This document shows positions 35,959 through 44,432 of a stretch of 64,000 nucleotides of DNA, piece after piece. The translations under genes and the position numbers were made by a program. The stretch covers positions 6,788,553 through 6,852,552 of the forward strand of contig NZ_KI912266.1 in the NCBI RefSeq assembly GCF_000235425.2, in the 5' to 3' direction. Position 1 is the stretch's first letter. Each line of letters opens with the position of its first letter. The DNA is from Pseudofrankia saprophytica (GTDB lineage: Bacteria > Actinomycetota > Actinomycetes > Frankiales > Frankiaceae). Under the pieces are notes generated by a model. The model was not told the DNA's origin. It saw only the letters and a list, made by a program, of their open reading frames with translations, and made no database searches.

Positions 35959-38900
35959 TGCGCCCGCATCGCCTCGAGCTGACCGCGTTCGGCGCCTTTC
36001 CCGGCGTCGTGGAGCTCGACCTCGACCAGCTGGGCGCGGGCGGCCTGGTGCTGCTGTGTGGCGAGACGGGCGGCGGGAAGACGACGCTGCTCGACGCGCT
36101 CGGCTTCGCGCTCTACGGCGCCGTCCCCGGCCTGCGCGGCGTGCGCGACCTGCGCTCCCACCACGCTGCCGCGGACGCGGCCCCGCGGGTGCGGCTGGAG
36201 TACTCGGTGCCGGCCGGGCGTTTCCGCGTCACCCGCTCCCCCGGGTGGGACCGGCCGAAGCGCCGCGGCACCGGCACGCAGCGGGAGCACCCGAAGGCGA
36301 CGTTGGAGAAGTGGACCGGATCAGGCTGGCGGACCGAGGCCACGCGTAACGACGACGTCGGCCTGGAGATCAGCCTGCACCTCGGGATGAAGCCCGAACA
36401 GTTCTTCCAGGTGGTCATGCTCCCCCAGGGCCGGTTCGCCGACTTCCTGCACGCCGACAACGACGCCCGCGAGGCGCTGCTCAAGCAGCTGTTCAGCGTC
36501 GGCCTGTTCGAGCGGGTCGAACAGTGGCTCGCTGACCGCGCCAAGCGCGCAACCGACGACTACAACGTCGCCCGCCAGTCCCTCGACCGCGTCCACGCGA
36601 AGATCATCGAAGCCGCCGGCCTGGAGGGCCACCCGGACGACGATCGGCCGAAGGACAGCCTGCCGGCCGACGAGTGGCGGGACGACGCGACGCCGGGCGG
36701 CACCGATGAACGGTCAGGGCCCGGCTGGGTGGCGTCCCTCGCCGAGGCCGCCCGTGCCGGGCAGATATCCGCCGCCGCGCGCCGCGACGCCGCCGCGCGG
36801 GCCCGCGAGCTCGCCGACCACCAGCTGGCCACGACCCGTGAGGCGGCGCGGCGAGCCGAGGATCGGACCCTCCTGCGCACCCGGCTCCTCCAGCTCGACG
36901 AGCTCGCACCTGAGATCAGCTCCCTCGCCGCGGAACTGGACGCGGCGGGCCGGGCCGGTGCGGTCAGCCGGGCCGTCGCCGACGCGGCCGGGCGGGCCGA
37001 CGAGGCCGGCCGAGCCACCCGAGACGAGGCCGCGGCCCGCGCCGCGCTCGACGCCGCCGCCGTGCCGTCCCTTGACGTGACCCCCGAGCCGGCCGGGCAG
37101 CTGCGCGCCAGCCCCGACGCGGACGCGGACGGGCTGGGCTGGCTCGCCGCGCATGCGCATACCGAGTCAGGCAGGCTTGAGGTGCTGGCGCTCGCGCTCA
37201 CCACCGCCGACGAGGCCGAGCGGGAGGTGGCGGCGGCCGACCGGGACGCCCTCATCCACGCCCAGGCCGCCGAGGTCCGCGTCACCGAGATCGAGACGAC
37301 GTTCCCCGCCGTCCGCCAGACCGCGCAGGCCCGCGTCGAACGGGCCAGGCAGGCGGCGCGGATCGCCCCGGCGCTCGCGGAGCGCGCTGACCAGCTGGCC
37401 GACCTCGCCGACGCCGTCCGCGCCCGGCAGGCGGCGCTTCTCGCCGCGGGCGACACCCAGGCCGTCGCGGTCCGCGCCCGCGCCCGCGCGGCCGAGCTGC
37501 GCCAGCAGCGGTTCGACGCGATCACCGCCGAGCTGGCCGCCGCCCTCGCCGACGACGCCCCCTGCCCGGTGTGCGGCTCGCTCGCCCACCCCGACCCGGC
37601 CGAGGTCCGCGCCGACCACGTCAACAAGGACGACGAACGGGCCGCCGACGAGGACGCCTCGCGGCGCGAGGCCGCGGCGCGGGATGCGCAGGGACGCGTC
37701 GCCGGGCTGACGGGGCAGGTGCGCACTCTGCGCGCGACGCTGCTGCGCGCCCCGGAGGCGCTGCGCGCCGACGAGCCGGCCGCCGCGGGCGCGGACGCGG
37801 GCGCGGGCGCGGTCCAGGAACTGCTGGGCGAGCTGCGCGGCACCCTGCTCGACGAGGCGGTGCTGCTCGCGGGACCGGCCGACGGCGCCGACACCGCGGC
37901 CTACCCGGCCGGCCTTTCCGCCGGGGACGGCCCGGGGCCGGCCGAGGGCAGTGCCGCCGAGCTGGCGGCGGTCGCGCGCGCGTTCGCGGCGTCCGCGGCC
38001 GATGCGGCCACGACGGCGGGCGACCTTGCCGGCGCGGAGGCGGAGCTCGCCGAACTCGCGCGCGCCGAGACCGCCGCGCACGCGGACCTCGCGACCCATC
38101 GCTCCGAGGAACGCCAGGCCGGGCTGCGCGCCGCGGCGGCCCGCGACCGGGCCGCCAGGGCGCTGGCGAAGGTTCCGGACCCGCTGCGCGACCGCGCCCG
38201 GCTCGCGCAGCGAGTCGACGCCGTGGCGGCGTTCGCCGGCAGGTGCGAGGCGGCGCGGGAGGCCGTGCTCACGGCCGCCCGGGCGGCGGGTGAAGCCCGG
38301 CGGGCCGAGGCCGCGGCGACCGCCGCCGCGACGGAGGCCGGCTTCGCCGGCCCGGCGGATGCCCTGGCCGCCGTCCGTGACACCACCTGGCTGGCCGATG
38401 CCCAGGCGCGCATCCAGGCTCACCGGGAGGAACGAGTCAAGGTCCAGTCCCGCCTGGAGGCGCCGGAGCTGGCCGGGATCACCGACGACGCGCCGATCCC
38501 GCTGGAACAGCACGAGCGCGCCGCCCAGGAGGCGAGGACGGCGCACGAGGACGCGCTGGCGGCCGTGGCGACCGCGACCGAGCGGTCCCGCCGGCTCGCG
38601 GCGCTGGTCGAGGAGTACGCCGGCGCGTACGCGGAGTTGGCGCCGCGCAGGACCACGGCGGACCAGCTGCGCGCGCTCGCCGAGCTTGCCACCGGGCGCG
38701 GGGGCAACCTGCACGGCATGCCGCTGTCGAGCTACGTGCTGGCCGCTCGGCTGGAGGAGGTCGCGCAGGCGGCGAGCCGGCGGCTGTCGGTGATGAGCGG
38801 CGGGCGCTACACCCTCGTCCACGACGCCGGCGAGCGCCGCGACCGGCGGCGACGGGCCGGCCTCGGCCTGCTCGTCGAGGACGCCTGGACCGGCCGCTCC

Positions 38901-39206
38901 CGCCCGACGGCGACCCTGTCCGGCGGCGAGACCTTCCAGGCCGCGCTGTCGCTGGCGCTGGGGCTCGCCGACGTAGTCAGCGCCGAGTCCGGCGGCCACG
39001 CCATCGACGCGCTGTTCATCGACGAGGGCTTCGGCACCCTCGACCCCGACAGCCTCGACGAGGTCATGAACGTCCTCGACGAGCTCCGCTCCGGCGGCCG
39101 CCTGGTAGGTGTCGTCAGCCACGTGGCCGACCTCCGCCTCCGCATCCCCACCCAGATCCAGGTCCACAAGGGCCCAAACGGCAGCACCGTCGACACGACC
39201 ACCTGA
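35958..39206 (+). CDS. sbcC: Exonuclease subunit SbcC (Rad50-like ATPase)
   Basis: A 1082-residue SMC-like ATPase. Walker A is CGETGGGKTTLLDALGF (about residues 34-50). A long coiled-coil region rich in Ala, Arg and Glu follows, interrupted by the zinc hook CPVCG near residue 536. The ABC signature TLSGGETFQAALSLALGLAD lies at about 984-1003 and Walker B ALFIDEGFGTLDPDSL near 1017. The zinc hook joins two coiled coils, and ATP binding drives DNA access by SbcD. It overlaps sbcD by one base. Terminators follow at 39554 and 39604. Confidence 0.96.
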   Translation: MRPHRLELTAFGAFPGVVELDLDQLGAGGLVLLCGETGGGKTTLLDALGFALYGAVPGLRGVRDLRSHHAAADAAPRVRLEYSVPAGRFRVTRSPGWDRPKRRGTGTQREHPKATLEKWTGSGWRTEATRNDDVGLEISLHLGMKPEQFFQVVMLPQGRFADFLHADNDAREALLKQLFSVGLFERVEQWLADRAKRATDDYNVARQSLDRVHAKIIEAAGLEGHPDDDRPKDSLPADEWRDDATPGGTDERSGPGWVASLAEAARAGQISAAARRDAAARARELADHQLATTREAARRAEDRTLLRTRLLQLDELAPEISSLAAELDAAGRAGAVSRAVADAAGRADEAGRATRDEAAARAALDAAAVPSLDVTPEPAGQLRASPDADADGLGWLAAHAHTESGRLEVLALALTTADEAEREVAAADRDALIHAQAAEVRVTEIETTFPAVRQTAQARVERARQAARIAPALAERADQLADLADAVRARQAALLAAGDTQAVAVRARARAAELRQQRFDAITAELAAALADDAPCPVCGSLAHPDPAEVRADHVNKDDERAADEDASRREAAARDAQGRVAGLTGQVRTLRATLLRAPEALRADEPAAAGADAGAGAVQELLGELRGTLLDEAVLLAGPADGADTAAYPAGLSAGDGPGPAEGSAAELAAVARAFAASAADAATTAGDLAGAEAELAELARAETAAHADLATHRSEERQAGLRAAAARDRAARALAKVPDPLRDRARLAQRVDAVAAFAGRCEAAREAVLTAARAAGEARRAEAAATAAATEAGFAGPADALAAVRDTTWLADAQARIQAHREERVKVQSRLEAPELAGITDDAPIPLEQHERAAQEARTAHEDALAAVATATERSRRLAALVEEYAGAYAELAPRRTTADQLRALAELATGRGGNLHGMPLSSYVLAARLEEVAQAASRRLSVMSGGRYTLVHDAGERRDRRRRAGLGLLVEDAWTGRSRPTATLSGGETFQAALSLALGLADVVSAESGGHAIDALFIDEGFGTLDPDSLDEVMNVLDELRSGGRLVGVVSHVADLRLRIPTQIQVHKGPNGSTVDTTT

Positions 39207-39553
39207 CCGGCGGTCGGCAGCTGCTGTCGCGGTCGCCAACGTCTGCCCCGGCCTTGATCGTCGCCGACGTGTTGTCAGGGTCGTGATCTGGCCGCATCCG
39301 CGACGACGACAACACGTACGCGGTGATCACGTGGGGCGAAGGATGTCCGCAACGGCATCTACCAGTCGTCAGGCTTTCGGATCGCGCGGCCATCAGCGTC
39401 GCGGAGGATCGCTGGAAACTGGCATCGGGCCAACGTCGAGGGTCTCAGTTGCCGAAATAGGTTCCACGAAGCGCTCTACTCCGCCGCGCCGCTGGACGAG
39501 GATTCACTTCTGCTAGGCTAGCTACACCCCCCAGGGATCTAGGTCGCTGGGTC
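39207..39553 (+). other. Region between sbcC and the terminator pair, possible small RNA
   Basis: No coding sequence is seen over about 350 bases. A TAGGCT -10-like hexamer near 39516 lies about 40 bases before the first terminator, so a short transcript might start here; equally, the terminators may only end the sbcDC message. Confidence 0.3.
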
Positions 39554-39584
39554 GAGGCCCGCTTCGGCGGGCCTCTGTTTTTTT
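39554..39584 (+). terminator. Strong Rho-independent terminator
   Basis: GAGGCCCGC, loop TTCG, GCGGGCCTC, then TGTTTTTTT. The 9-bp stem with a UUCG loop and seven Ts is textbook and rare in such GC-rich DNA. Confidence 0.92.
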
Positions 39585-39603
39585 GTCCTGATCCGAGGTT
39601 GGC

Positions 39604-39630
39604 AAGGCCCGCTTCGGCGGCCCTCGTTTT
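39604..39630 (+). terminator. Second, weaker terminator of the pair
   Basis: AAGGCCCGCTTCGGCGGCCCT forms a similar hairpin with one bulge, followed by CGTTTT. It looks like a diverged copy of the terminator at 39554. Confidence 0.6.
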
Positions 39631-39640
39631 GTGCGGCCAG

Positions 39641-40756
39641 TCAGCGGGTGCGCAGGAGGAGGACCAGGTCGTCGCGGTGGACGACCTCGCGTTCGTAGCT
39701 GGGCCCGAGGTCCGCGGCCAGCTCGGCGGTGCCGCGGCCGAGCATGCTGGGCAGCTCCGCGGCGTCGAAGGCGACGAGGCCGCGCGCCACCGGGTGGCCG
39801 GACGGGTCGACGAGGTCGACCGGGTCGCCGGCGGAGAAGTCGCCGTCGACGGCGGTCAGGCCGGCGGGCAACAGCGACGCCCGGCGGTCGACGACCGCGG
39901 CGACCGCGCCGACGTCGAGGTGCAGCCGGCCCTGGGGAGCGGTCGCGTGCTGTAGCCAGAGCAGCCGGGACGCTCGGCGCGGGCCGGTCGGGTGGAAGAC
40001 CGTGCCGACCTCCTCACCGGTCAGCGCGGCCGCGGCGAGCGCCGCCGACGTGACGATCGTGGTCACCCCGCCGGACGCGGCCATCCGGGCCGCGCCGATC
40101 TTCGTCGCCATCCCGCCGGTGCCGACACCGGCCGCGCCGGCGCCCTTGACGGACAGGCCCGCCAGATCGGTGTCCGACCGCACGTCACGCACCAGGTTCG
40201 CCGGCCCCAGCCGCGGGTTCGCGTCGTAGACCCCGTCCACGTCGGACAACAGCACCAGCAGGTCGGCGGAGACGAGATGGGAGACGATCGCGGCGAGGCG
40301 GTCGTTGTCGCCGAAGCGGATCTCCTGGGTGGCCACGGCGTCGTTCTCGTTGATGATCGGGACGATGCCGAGTTCGAGCAGCCGGTCGAGCGCGGTGCGG
40401 GCGTTGCGGTAATGAGTACGCCGGATGACGTCGGTCGCGGTGAGCAGCACCTGGCCGACCTGGTGACCCGAACGCCGGAACGCCTCCGCGTACTGGTGCA
40501 CCAGCGCGCTCTGCCCGACGCTCGCCGCGGCCTGCAGGGTGGCGAGGTCGCGCGGCCGGCGCGCGAGCCCCAGCGGGGCGAGCCCGGCGGCGATCGCGCC
40601 GGAGCTCACCAGCACCAGCCGGCGCCCGGCGAGCGGGCGTACCGCCGCGACGAGCGCCTCGAGCCGGTCCGCGTCCAGCCCGCCGGCGGCGGTCGTCAGC
40701 GACGACGACCCGACCTTGACGACGACCCGTTGCGCGTGCTCAACGAACGAACGCAC
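39641..40756 (-). CDS. proB: Glutamate 5-kinase
   Basis: A 371-residue kinase with a C-terminal PUA domain (about residues 275-360). It phosphorylates glutamate for proline synthesis. Motifs are VVVKVGSSSLTTAAGGLD, LVLVSSGAIAAGLAPLGL, PIINENDAVATQEIRFGDND and GTGGMATKIGAARMAASGG. The GTG start lies two bases after the obg stop, so expression is coupled to obg. Its pathway partner proA is 8.7 kb further along the same strand. Confidence 0.96.
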   Translation of the reverse strand: MRSFVEHAQRVVVKVGSSSLTTAAGGLDADRLEALVAAVRPLAGRRLVLVSSGAIAAGLAPLGLARRPRDLATLQAAASVGQSALVHQYAEAFRRSGHQVGQVLLTATDVIRRTHYRNARTALDRLLELGIVPIINENDAVATQEIRFGDNDRLAAIVSHLVSADLLVLLSDVDGVYDANPRLGPANLVRDVRSDTDLAGLSVKGAGAAGVGTGGMATKIGAARMAASGGVTTIVTSAALAAAALTGEEVGTVFHPTGPRRASRLLWLQHATAPQGRLHLDVGAVAAVVDRRASLLPAGLTAVDGDFSAGDPVDLVDPSGHPVARGLVAFDAAELPSMLGRGTAELAADLGPSYEREVVHRDDLVLLLRTR

Positions 40757-40758
40757 GC

Positions 40759-42483
40759 CTACCCCTCGTCCCCCGCCCCGCCAGACCGGCCGCCGGCCGC
40801 GTCCTCGTGGTTCCTGCCTTCGTCGTCCCTGTCTTCGCCGTCCGCATCCTCGTCGTCGCGCTCCTGGTCGTCGCCGCTCCAGGCGGCGTCGTCCCAGCCC
40901 GCGTCCCGCTCGCCTGCGCGGGTGACCACACCGTCCTCGTCGACGACGACGCCGCCCAGGGCGTCCTCGAACACGGACTCCACCTCGTCCACGTCGGTCA
41001 GCCGCCGGGCCGCGCGGGCGAGCCGCTCGCCGCGGGTCAGCCGGACCGAGGTGCGCAGCCGGTCGTCGCTGCCGCGCGGGCCGAGCAGCTGCTCGGCCGA
41101 GCGCCCGCGGCCGGCGGTGCCACCGATGGTCGCCACCGCGCCGGTCTCCTCGTCGGCGCGAGCCGCCGCGTAGCCGGCGAGGGCGCCGCGACCGGACAGC
41201 GTCGGTTCCCAGTCGAACGTGACATCGCCGATCGTGACCTCGGCCCCCGGCTCCGCGCCGAGCCGGGCGAGCTCGGCCTCGACGCCGAGCCGGCTGAGCC
41301 GGTCGGCGAGGAAGCCGATCGCCTCGTCGTTGGTGAAGTCGGTCTGGCGGATCCAGCGCAGCGGCTTCGCGCCGGTGACGACGAATCCGTCACCGACGGC
41401 GCGCACGGCGAAGTCGGGCTCGTCGACCGCGCGGGGGCGCAGCACGATCCGCGTCGCCGACGCCACCGGCGACGCGCGGCGATGCTCGGCGACCATCCCG
41501 GCGAGGTACAGCGACAGCTGCCGCACGCCCTCCCGGGTCGCGCTGCTGATCGAGAAGACCTCGAGGCCGCGGGCCCGCAGGTCGGCGGTGACCATCTCGG
41601 CGAGGTCCCGGGCGTCCGGGACATCGATCTTGTTGAGGACGACGATCCGCGGTCTGCCAGCGAGATCGGCCGAGTAGGAGGCCAGTTCCGCCTCGATCAC
41701 GTCGAGGTCGGAGAGTGGGTCGCGGTCGGACTCCAGCGTCGCGCAGTCCAGGACGTGCACGATCACCGAGCAGCGCTCGATGTGGCGGAGGAACTCCAGC
41801 CCCAGCCCGCGACCCTGGCTAGCGCCTGGGATCAGGCCGGGTACGTCCGCGACGGTGTAGGGCGGCAGGTCGCCCGCCTGGGCGACGCCGAGGTTCGGCA
41901 CCAGCGTCGTGAACGGATAGTCGGCGATCTTCGGCTTGGCGGCGCTCAGCACCGAGACCAGCGACGACTTGCCGGCGCTCGGGTAACCGACGAGCGCGAC
42001 GTCGGCTACCGACTTCAGCTCCAGGACGGCGTCGAGGCTCTCACCCGGCTCGCCCAGCTCCGCGAACCCCGGGGCCTTGCGCCGGGCGGACGCGAGCGCC
42101 GCGTTGCCTCGCCCGCCGCGCCCGCCGTGGGCCAGCACGTACACACTGCCGGCGCCGACCAGGTCGACGATCTCCTCGCCGTCCGGGGTGAGCACGACGG
42201 TGCCGTCGGGGACGGGGAGCACGAGGTCCTCGCCGTCGGCGCCGCTCTTGTTCGAACCCTGCCCCGGCCGGCCGCTGGTGGCGCGGCGGTGCGGGTGGAA
42301 GTGGAAGTCGAGCAGAGTCGTCACGCTGGCGTCGACGACCAGCCTGACGTCGCCGCCCCGGCCGCCGTTGCCGCCGTCGGGACCGCCGAGCGGCTTGTAC
42401 TTCTCTCGGTGGATCGACGCGCAGCCATGCCCGCCGTCCCCGGCACCGGCGTGCAGAATCACCCGGTCGACGAACGTGGGCAC
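40759..42483 (-). CDS. obg: GTPase Obg/CgtA
   Basis: A 574-residue GTPase involved in large-subunit ribosome assembly and stress response. The glycine-rich Obg fold is N-terminal ([40 protein letters not shown]). The G domain begins near residue 160 with [32 protein letters not shown] and [10 protein letters not shown]-terminal OCT domain follows (about residues 350-430), then an extra acidic tail of about 140 residues rich in Asp, Glu and Arg, typical of actinomycete Obg. It is in the rplU-rpmA-obg-proB block. Confidence 0.96.
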   Translation of the reverse strand: MPTFVDRVILHAGAGDGGHGCASIHREKYKPLGGPDGGNGGRGGDVRLVVDASVTTLLDFHFHPHRRATSGRPGQGSNKSGADGEDLVLPVPDGTVVLTPDGEEIVDLVGAGSVYVLAHGGRGGRGNAALASARRKAPGFAELGEPGESLDAVLELKSVADVALVGYPSAGKSSLVSVLSAAKPKIADYPFTTLVPNLGVAQAGDLPPYTVADVPGLIPGASQGRGLGLEFLRHIERCSVIVHVLDCATLESDRDPLSDLDVIEAELASYSADLAGRPRIVVLNKIDVPDARDLAEMVTADLRARGLEVFSISSATREGVRQLSLYLAGMVAEHRRASPVASATRIVLRPRAVDEPDFAVRAVGDGFVVTGAKPLRWIRQTDFTNDEAIGFLADRLSRLGVEAELARLGAEPGAEVTIGDVTFDWEPTLSGRGALAGYAAARADEETGAVATIGGTAGRGRSAEQLLGPRGSDDRLRTSVRLTRGERLARAARRLTDVDEVESVFEDALGGVVVDEDGVVTRAGERDAGWDDAAWSGDDQERDDEDADGEDRDDEGRNHEDAAGGRSGGAGDEG

Positions 42484-42661
42484 TGTCCCGAGCCTTTCGA
42501 TCGCTTCGCGCTACCTACGGAATACGCGCTACCTACAGATGTTGCCTGAGTGTCATCGCGCCCGCGGTGTTCTCGTGAACCGCGAACATGCCGAAGGCCG
42601 CGCCGGGCATCTGGCCAGCCCGGCGCGGCTTCTGCGTAAACCCGCGCCACGACCCTGGTAA

Positions 42662-42770
42662 GTCGGGCGAAGCCCGACATCGGGGGTCCGGGGGTCGCCC
42701 CCCGGAGCAGACATCCTGATCTGGTCACCCGGGAAGCCGACCGAAGGTCGGCGACAAGGGTGACCCGACC
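42662..42770 (-). repeat. Structured intergenic repeat, copy 2 (after rpmA)
   Basis: GTCGGGCGAAGCCCGACATC, then CCGGGGGTCGCCCCCCGG, then GCCGACCGAAGGTCGGC: three perfect hairpins in about 100 bases, the last with a UUCG loop on the minus strand. It starts about 14 bases past the rpmA stop and continues towards obg. Confidence 0.8.
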
Positions 42771-42783
42771 AGGTCAGCCCGCG

Positions 42784-43053
42784 TCAGGCCGCGGCGGCTG
42801 TCTCCAGGGCGACGATGTTGATGACGCGGCGACCGCGGCGAGTGCCGAACTGGACGTGGCCCTCGGCCAGGGCGAACAGCGTGTCGTCCTTGCCCCGACC
42901 GACGAGCGCGCCCGGGTGGAAGTGGGTGCCGCGCTGGCGGACGAGGATCTCGCCGGCCTTCACGTACTGGCCACCGAACCGCTTCACGCCCAGCCGCTGG
43001 GCGTTGGAGTCACGACCGTTGCGCGAGGAGCTCGCGCCCTTCTTGTGCGCCAT
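42784..43053 (-). CDS. rpmA: 50S ribosomal protein L27
   Basis: An 89-residue protein: [60 protein letters not shown]. These are the canonical L27 sequences; its N-terminus reaches the peptidyl-transferase centre. It starts five bases after rplU, an operon junction conserved across bacteria, and the structured repeat separates it from obg. Confidence 0.99.
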   Translation of the reverse strand: MAHKKGASSSRNGRDSNAQRLGVKRFGGQYVKAGEILVRQRGTHFHPGALVGRGKDDTLFALAEGHVQFGTRRGRRVINIVALETAAAA

Positions 43054-43058
43054 CTCGA

Positions 43059-43376
43059 TCAGGCCTCTTTGGTCTCGATGCCGGTGACCTTCAGCCGGGT
43101 GAACTTCTGGCGATGACCCTGCCGCTTGTGGTAACCGGTCTTGTTCTTGAACTTGTGGATCCGGATCTTCGGACCCTTGACGACGCCGACGACCTCGGCG
43201 GTCACCGCGACGGACGCGAGCGCGTCCTTGTCGGTGGTGACCGACTCACCGTCGATGAGCAGCAGCGCCGGAAGGTTCACGGCCACGCCCGGCTCACCGG
43301 GGAGAAGCTCGACGTCAACCACATCGCCGACGGCGACCCTGTGCTGCTTGCCGCCGCTGGCAACGACCGCGTACAC
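43059..43376 (-). CDS. rplU: 50S ribosomal protein L21
   Basis: From the GTG at 43376 (GGGAGA six bases upstream) the product is a 105-residue L21: [53 protein letters not shown] and [14 protein letters not shown] longer frame reaching 43556 would add 60 residues not found in L21 and is rejected. First gene of rplU-rpmA-obg-proB. Confidence 0.98.
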   Translation of the reverse strand: MYAVVASGGKQHRVAVGDVVDVELLPGEPGVAVNLPALLLIDGESVTTDKDALASVAVTAEVVGVVKGPKIRIHKFKNKTGYHKRQGHRQKFTRLKVTGIETKEA

Positions 43377-43855
43377 CAGTTCTCCCTGCTCCTGGGGCCC
43401 ACGCGCACCTCGAAAGCCGCCGCGCGAGCTCATCTCCTCAGGTGCCCAGTGCCCGTGCGCTCCGGCCACACCGGTCGCGCAACCACCCCGGATCTCCCAA
43501 ACGGAGTCACCCTGGGGGCCCGCGCGACGCTCAGTCGATCTTGTTGAGCTGGCCAAAGCCCGTCCGGAGTGGGCACCAAACCTACCCCGTGTCGCTCCAC
43601 CCTACAGGCCCAATGGCGAAAGGTGCTGACCGGCACCGCCTCATCCACGCCGGTTGCCCGCGCGGCGTCCCGGCCGGCGCGCGGCGTCCGCCCAACATCA
43701 GGCTCGGTACCGCCTCAATACCGGCCGCTCTCCGCTGGTAGCCAGTCCGGATGGGTACACGAGGCCGGCGCGGGCGGGTGGCCCCGTGCCTAGGGCGGGA
43801 TCACGGGCGGGTGATCCGGACGTGTCATGGTCACCACCCCGGCCGCCGAGGAACG
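43377..43855. other. Divergent region between rplU and membrane-protein gene
   Basis: It holds the rplU leader and promoter (minus) and, towards 43850, the SD of the divergent gene. No gene or strong hairpin is seen. Confidence 0.4.
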
Positions 43856-44389
43856 ATGGTTTCGGCGACGGAGACGTCCGGCGGGGGCGGGAAGGGCGGC
43901 CGGGGGATGACCGAGATGGAGTGGGAGACGGCGACCTGGGTGGCCGGCGCAGTCGCGCTGGTCGCTCTCCTGGCGGTGCCGGTGGCCTGCTGGGCGACGC
44001 TGCACGGACGGGCGCTGACGGTGCGCCTGGCGGCGGCGACCGCCGCCGCGCGTCGCAACGAGGCGGCCGCGCGCCTGGGTGACCAGGACGATCTGGTGCA
44101 GACGCTCGTCGTCGCGACCTACGCGCTGCAGCTCGGCGACCACGACAAGGCCAGGGACGCGGTGGACGGCGCGCTGCGCCGTTCACGGGTGGCCCTGGAC
44201 CAGTTGCTCGTCGAAGCCGGCCGCTGCGCGCTCGCCGGCCACGACCGTGACCGGACGCCTCCGGACGGGACGGCCGGCGATGCTCGGGACACCCGCGCTG
44301 CCGCCGGCCACGACGAGCCGCTCATCCGCCAGCGGCCGGCGCGGCCGGACGCACCGATCCCCACCGGCCACCCCCGCCACGCCGCCTAG
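43856..44389 (+). CDS. Small membrane protein with degenerate HisKA-like helix pair
   Basis: A 177-residue protein from the ATG at 43856 (GAGGA five bases upstream; MTEMEW at 43907 is an alternative). One membrane helix at about residues 22-45 (WVAGAVALVALLAVPVACWA) is followed by two amphipathic helices, LGDQDDLVQTLVVATYALQL and KARDAVDGALRRSRVALDQL. These resemble the dimerisation helices of HisKA_3-type kinases, but where those have an H-D pair this protein has Q-D, and no ATPase domain follows. It may be a kinase-derived dimerisation or decoy protein (inference). The tail is disordered. It converges on rne with a shared hairpin between. Confidence 0.55.
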   Translation: MVSATETSGGGGKGGRGMTEMEWETATWVAGAVALVALLAVPVACWATLHGRALTVRLAAATAAARRNEAAARLGDQDDLVQTLVVATYALQLGDHDKARDAVDGALRRSRVALDQLLVEAGRCALAGHDRDRTPPDGTAGDARDTRAAAGHDEPLIRQRPARPDAPIPTGHPRHAA

Positions 44390-44393
44390 TCCC

Positions 44394-44425
44394 GTTCAGC
44401 GCCAGTCGGTTGACTGGCGCTGAAC
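44394..44425. terminator. 14-bp perfect hairpin between convergent genes
   Basis: GTTCAGCGCCAGTC, loop GGTT, GACTGGCGCTGAAC. It lies five bases past the plus-strand gene and seven bases past the rne stop, so it can serve both. No T-tract on either strand. Confidence 0.7.
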
Positions 44426-44432
44426 GCTGGCC

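Noticed and set aside
43377-43556. 60-residue N-terminal extension of L21
   Set aside because: Absent from all known L21 proteins; a good SD and GTG define the shorter start.
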